The position numbers were made by a program, and so were the translations under genes. Below, one piece after another: positions 7,140 through 10,949 of a DNA stretch of 10,949 nucleotides. The first letter of the stretch is position 1. Each line of letters starts with the position of its first letter. The notes beneath the pieces were generated by a model that was not told the origin of the DNA, did no database searches, and was given only the letters and a program-made list of their open reading frames with translations. Origin of the DNA: Syntrophales bacterium (lineage in GTDB: Bacteria > Desulfobacterota > Syntrophia > Syntrophales > UBA2210); assembly GCA_030655735.1 (NCBI GenBank), contig JAUSPK010000052.1:1-10949 (forward strand), given 5' to 3'.

Positions 7140-7170
7140 GTGACACCTTCCTCACCATGATGGTTATGCT
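7140..7170 (+). promoter_or_regulatory. Weak candidate promoter of the exchanger gene
   Basis: GTGACA (7140-7145, five of six bases of TTGACA) and TATGCT (7165-7170, four of six of TATAAT) are 19 bp apart, slightly long. They sit about 37 bases before the exchanger ATG, the right distance for a leader. This is the best pair I could find in the gap and it is not strong. Confidence 0.25.
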
Positions 7171-7207
7171 TCGGTAACGTTTTAATTTTCGAGACAGGAT
7201 TTTGTCG

Positions 7208-8158
7208 ATGTTTTGGAATATTTGTCTTTTGATTCTAGGACTTGCCGCGCTCACCCTCGGCGCCGAGGGTCTTGTCCGTGGCAGCGCCTCTTTGGCTATC
7301 CGATTAGGACTTACACCTCTTATCATCGGACTGACCGTTGTCGCCTTTGGCACAAGCACACCAGAACTCGTAGTGAGTCTGGGAGCTTCGTTGATCGGGC
7401 ACGCCGACATTGCCATCGGCAACGTCGTGGGTTCTAATATATTCAACATCGGCATCATCCTCGGGTTGACCGCTTTGCTCTACCCGATAACGGTGCATCT
7501 CCAAGTCATCAAACACGATGGACCGATTATGGTTGCCGTGTCGATCCTGGCATTGGTTCTTATTGCGAATGGCGCCATATCACGGTCTGCCGGGATTGCG
7601 CTTTTTGCCGCGCTCATCGCGTACACGGGCCTTACCATCTGGCTGGCAAAAAAAGGGACATCCCCTGAAATCGAACAGCAGTTCCAGGAAGGGGTCCCCT
7701 CCCGATCAAAATCTTTGTATCGAGATTTATTGTTTATCGGCGGCGGGTTGTTACTCCTTGTCGCGGGTTCCCGTATTCTGGTCGTATCGGCCACGGACAT
7801 CGCCCGTCTTATCGGAATTAGTGAGGCGGTGATAGCTCTTACAATAATAGCCGCCGGGACCAGTATGCCAGAACTTGCCACCTCTATGGTCGCGGCGCTG
7901 CGGCGTCAGCCTGATATTGCTGTGGGAAACATTGTTGGGTCCAATATTTTCAATATTCTTGGAATTCTGGGAGTGGCATCCATTGCAAATCCCCTATCGG
8001 CAACCGGAATAACAAGATTAGACCTGTGGGTAATGGTGGCTTTTTCCATTGTTTTACTGCCGCTTCTGTATACCGGTTTAAAGCTTCAGAGGTGGGAAGG
8101 AGCATTGCTGCTCATCGGATACGGGGCGTATCTATGGGTTTTGTGGCCCGCAGGCTGA
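7208..8158 (+). CDS. Sodium/calcium exchanger family (CaCA, YrbG-like) membrane antiporter
   Basis: The 316-residue product, the usual length of bacterial YrbG-type exchangers, has about ten hydrophobic segments and the two inverted alpha repeats that form the ion-binding centre. Alpha-1 covers LTVVAFGTSTPELVVSLGAS (42-61) followed by GNVVGSNIFNIGIILG (71-86). Alpha-2 covers LTIIAAGTSMPELATSMVAA (211-230) followed by GNIVGSNIFNILGILG (240-255). The acidic ion ligands Glu53 and Glu222 are present in both. It exports Ca2+ (or another cation) across the inner membrane using Na+ or H+. I chose ATG 7208, which has AGGA eight bases upstream, over TTG 7202. Codon use is less GC-rich than the metabolic genes to the left. 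The gene appears intact to its C-terminus. Confidence 0.95.
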   Translation: MFWNICLLILGLAALTLGAEGLVRGSASLAIRLGLTPLIIGLTVVAFGTSTPELVVSLGASLIGHADIAIGNVVGSNIFNIGIILGLTALLYPITVHLQVIKHDGPIMVAVSILALVLIANGAISRSAGIALFAALIAYTGLTIWLAKKGTSPEIEQQFQEGVPSRSKSLYRDLLFIGGGLLLLVAGSRILVVSATDIARLIGISEAVIALTIIAAGTSMPELATSMVAALRRQPDIAVGNIVGSNIFNILGILGVASIANPLSATGITRLDLWVMVAFSIVLLPLLYTGLKLQRWEGALLLIGYGAYLWVLWPAG

Positions 8159-8160
8159 CC

Positions 8161-8306
8161 GGCGTGTCTATCCGACGGGACGAGAGGGCGGCCTTGCGGC
8201 ACGATCTTATCCGCTCTACTCCCGAAGATGAGAATGCCAGGCCATGGTCGGCGGCAGCGGCAAAAAACGGCCGAATATCGACTACTGGAAAGATCGCCCG
8301 GCTGTA
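8161..8306 (+). pseudogene. Decayed 3' end of a second acyl-CoA carboxylase carboxyltransferase gene
   Basis: One frame at 8256-8288 encodes SGKKRPNIDYW, against SGKKRPNIDCW at the end of the intact carboxyltransferase (6124-6156). Of 33 bases, 29 match, and three of the four differences are silent, as expected for sequences that diverged under protein-level selection. Just upstream, in the neighbouring frame, GVSIRRDERAALRHDL then IRSTPEDENARPW (8161-8247) resembles the family's C-terminal ...DPxxTRxxLxxxLR... helix region and the intact LRSMPEPEKR. The two parts are in different frames, so a frameshift near 8248-8255 is needed. No more of the gene is visible: the exchanger ends at 8158. This is seen as similarity; the pseudogene reading is inference. 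Confidence 0.5.
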
Positions 8307-8316
8307 GGGAAAAAAG

Positions 8317-8376
8317 ATGCCGGAAGCAGTGATAGAGATCACCGAAGAATATGTGCGTTATAACGCGCATAACTGA
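8317..8376 (+). pseudogene. 19-codon ORF, possible truncated start of a following gene
   Basis: ATG 8317 follows AGGG at seven-base spacing and encodes MPEAVIEITEEYVRYNAHN before TGA. It starts a few bases after the carboxyltransferase remnant ends, the spacing of consecutive genes in an operon. The peptide looks like a natural N-terminus but is too short to name. It may be the 5' scrap of the gene that followed the lost carboxyltransferase, cut at the palindrome region, or a chance ORF. Confidence 0.25.
8350..8371. repeat. 22-bp near-perfect palindrome centred on GCGTTATAACGC
   Basis: GCGTTATAACGC (8355-8366) is a perfect 12-bp palindrome. It extends outward to 22 bp (8350-8371) with one mismatched pair (T8354/G8367). 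It overlaps the end of the 19-codon ORF and belongs to no clear promoter. It could be an operator, a recombination site or the edge of a deletion. Confidence 0.6.
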
Positions 8377-8445
8377 ATAGTCCGTGAAAAAAATTGCTCC
8401 GGGCGGTTTGGACGGCACCTTCTCTCAGTATTTGATAGTATTGTG

Positions 8446-8478
8446 CATAGTATGTCGAAAAAATCTCGACATACTATG
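8446..8478. repeat. Perfect 13-bp inverted repeat / hairpin
   Basis: CATAGTATGTCGA (8446-8458) and TCGACATACTATG (8466-8478) pair perfectly around a 7-base loop AAAAATC. An additional ATAGTAT direct copy (8435-8441) lies 12 bp before the ATAGTAT of the left arm (8447-8453). It is in a gene-free gap downstream of the HicB-like gene (minus) and of the exchanger region (plus). No T-run follows either side, so a simple intrinsic terminator is unlikely. Operator, processing site or mobile-element end are all possible. Confidence 0.85.
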
Positions 8479-8524
8479 TCATATAATGGTGTATTGGGGA
8501 ATGTCAGCTCTCTGAGGACAGGTT

Positions 8525-8560
8525 TTATTTCTTCCTAAATATTTCCAGGAATTGAGCCAT
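8525..8560 (-). CDS. 11-codon ORF overlapping the HicB-like stop (TGATG)
   Basis: The stop codon of the HicB-like gene and an ATG share one base in the arrangement TGATG, typical of translationally coupled toxin-antitoxin pairs. The frame closes after MAQFLEIFRKK. It may be all that remains of a truncated partner gene, or a coincidence. Confidence 0.15.
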   Translation of the reverse strand: MAQFLEIFRKK

Positions 8561-8787
8561 CACATCGCTACTCTTGCTTCAGCGATGAAGGCTTCCAAAA
8601 CGGCGGGTTCATCCTCGAATACTTCTTTTCCAAAGGTTTCAACGTGAAAAGCAATCGCCGATTTGACATCATCGAGGGCCTCTTCGTAGGTATCCCCCTC
8701 GCCCACGACAACCCCCTTCAATCCGAGGGGGTATGCCACATACACATCAGGATGTTTCTCTACTATGATTTTAAGTTGTTTCAGCAT
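8560..8787 (-). CDS. HicB-family antitoxin-like protein, no HicA partner visible
   Basis: The 75-residue product starts at ATG 8787 behind a strong GGGAGG; a longer start at 8811 lacks one. It has the HicB fold pattern: a strand IIVEKHPDVYVAYPLGLKGVVVGEG (7-31), then DTYEEALDDVKSAIAFHVETFG (32-53), the 'T-x-E-E-A' helix of HicB proteins, and a short acidic C-terminal helix. It has no C-terminal HTH or ribbon-helix-helix, so it belongs to the short HicB type that may not bind DNA itself. HicB usually neutralises the small ribonuclease HicA encoded next door. I find no HicA-like frame on either side. It is therefore an orphan antitoxin, or its toxin has decayed. It has its own promoter. Confidence 0.82.
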   Translation of the reverse strand: MLKQLKIIVEKHPDVYVAYPLGLKGVVVGEGDTYEEALDDVKSAIAFHVETFGKEVFEDEPAVLEAFIAEARVAM

Positions 8788-8793
8788 GGTTTC

Positions 8794-8812
8794 CTCCCAA
8801 ACGGCTCCCAAA
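8794..8812. repeat. Direct repeat CTCCCAAA in the HicB leader
   Basis: CTCCCAAA occurs at 8794-8801 and 8805-8812, 11 bp apart (one helical turn). It lies between the predicted transcription start and the HicB-like ATG and includes the Shine-Dalgarno on the minus strand. It could be a regulator-binding repeat or a duplicated ribosome-binding site. Confidence 0.35.
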
Positions 8813-8822
8813 AAGTGGGCTC

Positions 8823-8851
8823 ATTATCACCCATAATTCCAATTTTGGCAA
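8823..8851 (-). promoter_or_regulatory. Promoter of the HicB-like gene
   Basis: On the minus strand TTGCCA (8851-8846, five of six bases of TTGACA) and GATAAT (8828-8823, five of six of TATAAT) are exactly 17 bp apart. Transcription would start near 8816, about 29 bases before the ATG. This supports independent expression of the gene. Confidence 0.65.
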
Positions 8852-8868
8852 TCTCATTAGATAGTTGA

Positions 8869-9045
8869 TGTGATCAAGCCTGCGGTAAAATCCGTGATCT
8901 CCATGTGGTTCGCGAGAAAGGGATTCGGATCGCCATCCTATCTGCCACCCGAAAGAATGTCCATGAGAAAAAGATACGGAAATCGGACAAAAAGCACTTG
9001 AAACATGTGCTTCAAAATGGGCCCTCTTTTTCCCAAAAACTGTGA
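8869..9045 (+). pseudogene. Possible decayed RelE/HigB-like toxin fragment
   Basis: This frame has no ATG; the first start-like codon is GTG 8905. It reads CGKIRDLHVVREKGIRIAIL then SATRKNVHEKKIRKSDKKHLKHVLQNG and stops at 9043-9045. The KIRDL... strand, followed by IRIAIL and then a basic KK-x-RK...KK helix, resembles the C-terminal half of HigB/Gp49-type toxins, which have ELR..., a core strand, and HGF-KKT-KTP. The characteristic HGF is absent, and the N-terminal half is missing. It faces the HicB-like gene head to head. The assignment is weak; a chance ORF is a real alternative. Confidence 0.22.
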
Positions 9046-9094
9046 CAGCCCTTATTATTGAAGATAATGTGATCCCCAGGGTCTTACCGGCGGA

Positions 9095-9589
9095 TCATAT
9101 CTTGAACTGAATACGTAATGCCTTACCTTCTTCAACGCATCGTTGAAACATTTTATCCAGATGTCTGGGGAATAGATTCTTTTTGTGATGGCCCGAACTT
9201 TTTACAATTTTTTCGACACTTGCCGATCTTTTTTCCAGCTCCATATATGAAATGAGTGTGATGGCCGCTTTGTCACAGGTGCAAAATATTAAATCTTCTT
9301 CCGCAGTGTTTAAATACGCTATTGCTTCCAATTCGCCAGCGTCGATACCACGGCGTGCTTCCTTTGCTTCGATCCTTATCAGGTTCAAACTCTCAGGGGC
9401 AACAGTGATGACTGTAACTTTATCGGCGATGCTAATCTTTTCCCGACGTCCTTCTTGTTTAAAATACTGTGCTTCGCCAAGAACAGTTCTAGTCACAAAC
9501 ACGTCATATGTCTTGATAATTCTCTCGAATAAGCCGAGTGTATGAAGATCGATGATCACATCGGCATCAAGCAACAGCAATCTTTTCAT
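9095..9589 (-). CDS. PIN-domain protein, probable toxin ribonuclease
   Basis: The 164-residue product opens with LLLLDADVIIDLHTLGLF, the classic PIN N-terminal strand with acidic D8 and D10. The other expected acidic positions are E39 (VLGEAQYF), D83/E86 (IDAGELEAIAYL) and D106 (FCTCDKAAI). PIN proteins are Mg2+-dependent ribonucleases and commonly the toxins of type II modules such as VapBC. The gene begins inside the 3' end of the Xre-ImmA gene, overlapping it by 23 bp, with GGAAGAG upstream, so the two are translationally coupled. The C-terminal ~40 residues (SSGHHKKNLFPRHLDKMFQR and on) are basic and beyond the core. It does not look like a VapC with a VapB next door; the partner here is the metallopeptidase-HTH protein. 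Confidence 0.8.
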   Translation of the reverse strand: MKRLLLLDADVIIDLHTLGLFERIIKTYDVFVTRTVLGEAQYFKQEGRREKISIADKVTVITVAPESLNLIRIEAKEARRGIDAGELEAIAYLNTAEEDLIFCTCDKAAITLISYMELEKRSASVEKIVKSSGHHKKNLFPRHLDKMFQRCVEEGKALRIQFKI

Positions 9590-10715
9590 AGCTCTCTTCC
9601 GCGAATCCCATCTCTGCGAGACGGTCGTCCACTTCAGATCGTTCGATTTCTAAATATTCTGCAAAAGTACCGCGTGAAATCTTTCCTTCCATCAGGCATC
9701 TGCATGCAAGTGATGTGTAACGAGCGGGAAACTGAGACAGAGGAAATTCCTCATGCAGCCCTCGACGTATCGAGCTGTCGAGTGATCTGAATGCGGGATC
9801 ATCAAGATTTTTTTTAACCTGCCCTCTCTTGATTTTATTGAGGGTTACAAGCCGCCATAAGATCGCTTCCGTTGACACACCAAACTCCTTTGCAAGTTCG
9901 ATGATGTCCACCTTTTTGATTTCACTGTTTATGGATACTGCTGTAAGTGCTTCCATAAGATGAGCTTCCGGAAGCAGCAGGCTTGCTGCAAAAGCATCAG
10001 CATACTGCTCCGGTCTGGTCTTCTTCGTCCCATTGCCTACCTCCTGGGGAGAGAAGACGTGCCACGTGACAATGTGGAACAATTCATGGGCAAGATCAAA
10101 GCTTCTCCGCCAGGGAGCATCCTTCGCATTGATCAGCATGCCCACCCCCAACGTATCATCAACAATACTAGCGCCGGAAACACCTTCTTCCAGGGGAACA
10201 TGAAGGATTTTAAAGCGCGATTTGGTTTCGAGGACATTGAGCAAATTACAGGCCGGTCGTGATCCCAGATCCAGTATTTTGTGAACGTGTGCGCCCAGCT
10301 TATCCGCCACGGCAAAACCATCGCTTGTAAAATCATCGCGGCCGAAGGGTGATCGAATCTCCTTCCAACTCTGCTTAAGGGCGAGGAGTTTTTCCAATGT
10401 ACTGTATCGTTCGAGAAAGGAAAGAAATAGCCGTTGTTCCTTGCTCACATCCCTTGTTTCTATCTTTCTCCATAAAGGTATCGGTTCGGGAATAACCGTC
10501 GGTTCAAAGAAATAATCCAGGTTTCTGCCGTATAAACGGGCCATCTCAATCAGTTCATTGGCGGTTATGTTCCTCGCGCCTTTTTCTATCGACGATAGTG
10601 TCTGATAATTTTTGAATCCCAATTTCTCAGCAGCTTCTGTGATTGAAAAACCCGCTGATCCCCTTGCCTTCGTGATTCTCCCATGCAAAGCTTCCACCAT
10701 CTTCTCGGGGTTCAT
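9567..10715 (-). CDS. Xre-family HTH fused to ImmA/IrrE-type Zn metallopeptidase
   Basis: The 382-residue product has an N-terminal Xre helix-turn-helix (about 10-70: RITKARGSAGFSITEAAEKL, YQTLSSIEKGARNITANEL, LARLYGRNLDYFF-type end). The zinc-peptidase core follows. Its HELFH motif (His210, Glu211, His214) sits in SFDLAHELFHIVTWHVF, and a third-ligand candidate Glu236 lies in EQYADAFAASLLLP (236-249), as in COG2856/ImmA-IrrE. A C-terminal region (about 290-382) continues past the peptidase. ImmA-type proteins cleave repressors and IrrE responds to damage; fusions with Xre occur as antitoxins beside toxins. AGGAGG is at ideal spacing before ATG 10715. The coupled PIN gene downstream makes this the probable antitoxin/regulator of a two-gene module. 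Whether the peptidase is active, and on what, is inference. Confidence 0.92.
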   Translation of the reverse strand: MNPEKMVEALHGRITKARGSAGFSITEAAEKLGFKNYQTLSSIEKGARNITANELIEMARLYGRNLDYFFEPTVIPEPIPLWRKIETRDVSKEQRLFLSFLERYSTLEKLLALKQSWKEIRSPFGRDDFTSDGFAVADKLGAHVHKILDLGSRPACNLLNVLETKSRFKILHVPLEEGVSGASIVDDTLGVGMLINAKDAPWRRSFDLAHELFHIVTWHVFSPQEVGNGTKKTRPEQYADAFAASLLLPEAHLMEALTAVSINSEIKKVDIIELAKEFGVSTEAILWRLVTLNKIKRGQVKKNLDDPAFRSLDSSIRRGLHEEFPLSQFPARYTSLACRCLMEGKISRGTFAEYLEIERSEVDDRLAEMGFAEESYEKIAVA

Positions 10716-10733
10716 GAAAACCTCCTGAACAAT

Positions 10734-10788
10734 AATATCTTATATAGATAAAATTTAATTTGTTTCTTACATAAGATATTCTTACGTA
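10734..10788. promoter_or_regulatory. Operator palindromes upstream of the Xre-ImmA gene
   Basis: Two overlapping inverted repeats are built from a TCTTA-type half-site. One is a 21-bp imperfect palindrome (10768-10788): TACATAAGA, spacer TAT, TCTTACGTA, with one mismatch. The other pairs AATATCTTAT (10734-10743) perfectly with ATAAGATATT (10771-10780). TTCTTAC also occurs directly at 10764-10770 and 10779-10785. The 21-bp element covers the -10 and the spacer of the promoter, as expected for autorepression by the Xre domain. The binding protein is inferred. Confidence 0.6.
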
Positions 10789-10796
10789 GGTGTCAA
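10768..10796 (-). promoter_or_regulatory. Promoter of the Xre-ImmA/PIN operon
   Basis: On the minus strand TTGACA (10796-10791, consensus) is followed after exactly 17 bp by TATGTA (10773-10768). The start would be near 10760, about 45 bases before the ATG. The -10 is imperfect (three of six strictly), which fits a promoter under repressor control rather than a constitutive one. Confidence 0.6.
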
Positions 10797-10949
10797 GGCC
10801 TAACATGACCCCTTCGGGATACATTCCAGGTGCTGCAATTCGCGTATTATGTGAATAACGGCATACGGAATACAGTTACGAGCAATCCTTCATTGGACGG
10901 GAAACAGGGACAACCCTTCTGTCGTTCATTCTGCCATGAGTGTATCCCC

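Noticed and set aside
6448..7702. Shared 14-mer AAGGGGTCCCCTCC at 6448-6461 and 7689-7702
   Set aside because: The second copy is inside the exchanger coding sequence in a different context; low-complexity palindromic match, probably coincidence.
8026..8307. 93-codon plus-strand ORF overlapping the exchanger end
   Set aside because: Its first half is out-of-frame exchanger sequence; only the part after 8161 is of interest, as part of the carboxyltransferase remnant.
8482..8487. Perfect TATAAT on the plus strand
   Set aside because: There is no -35 at a proper distance and no plus-strand gene downstream; it lies just after the hairpin.
8992..9012. AAGCAC/GTGCTT stem-loop followed at a distance by a T-run
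   Set aside because: The 6-bp stem is about 15 bases away from the T-run, so it does not form a standard terminator.
9070..9097. TGATCC/GGATCA stem-loop at the end of the PIN gene
   Set aside because: Only a 6-bp stem with a 16-base loop and no T-run; too weak to call a terminator.
10816..10948. GGGATACA and TGTATCCC, an 8-base inverted pair in the last 135 bases
   Set aside because: Short arms, long distance and no gene between them; could be an element end but not supportable from this window.

Overview
The window looks like a bacterial chromosome segment with two parts. Positions 560-6160 are GC-rich metabolic genes. Positions 6160-10949, and the first ~520 bases, are more AT-rich and carry small, mobile or toxin-antitoxin-type genes. 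The gene content (CoA-carboxylase subunit, GGR-type flavoprotein, nitroreductase, PIN/ImmA and HicB modules, sigma70-like TTGACA/TATAAT promoters) fits a Gram-negative anaerobe of the Desulfobacterota/Syntrophales sort. That placement is an inference from gene style, and nothing in the window proves it. There are no rRNA, tRNA, CRISPR or intact IS genes.

Left edge (1-568): a minus-strand winged-helix plus minimal nucleotidyltransferase protein runs off the window. Two near-identical 17-bp palindromes spaced 21 bp apart sit just upstream and look like its operator. Bases 569-621 show nothing I can support.

Metabolic block (622-6159): a minus-strand operon reads from a GGR-superfamily FAD oxidoreductase (start 4341) to a nitroreductase (start 2867), a membrane-anchored beta-lactamase-fold serine hydrolase (start 2173) and possibly a 34-residue basic mini-protein. 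The GGR/nitroreductase junction is a heptanucleotide tandem array (AGGAGTG) whose last unit is the nitroreductase ribosome-binding site. Divergent from this operon, with a strong promoter at 4454-4483, is an acyl-CoA carboxylase carboxyltransferase. A 12-bp perfect palindrome (18 bp with one mismatch pair) lies between the two units. The three enzymes suggest a CoA-thioester redox/carboxylation pathway; the substrate cannot be read from sequence.

Middle (6160-8560): a gene-poor stretch with a weak secreted-protein candidate and a 52-residue single-span membrane protein precedes an intact CaCA-family sodium/calcium exchanger. Directly after the exchanger lies what looks like the decayed 3' end of a second carboxyltransferase gene. 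It encodes SGKKRPNIDYW, against SGKKRPNIDCW at the end of the intact gene, and 29 of 33 bases match. A 19-codon ORF with a ribosome-binding site follows. Two strong palindromes/hairpins (8350-8371, 8446-8478) come next.

Right edge (8560-10949): an orphan HicB-like gene with its own promoter, a possible decayed toxin-like reading frame, and a two-gene module on the minus strand: an Xre-HTH/ImmA-IrrE metallopeptidase protein overlapping a PIN-domain protein. Its promoter carries a 21-bp imperfect palindrome over the spacer and -10. Bases 10801-10949 hold no gene I can support.
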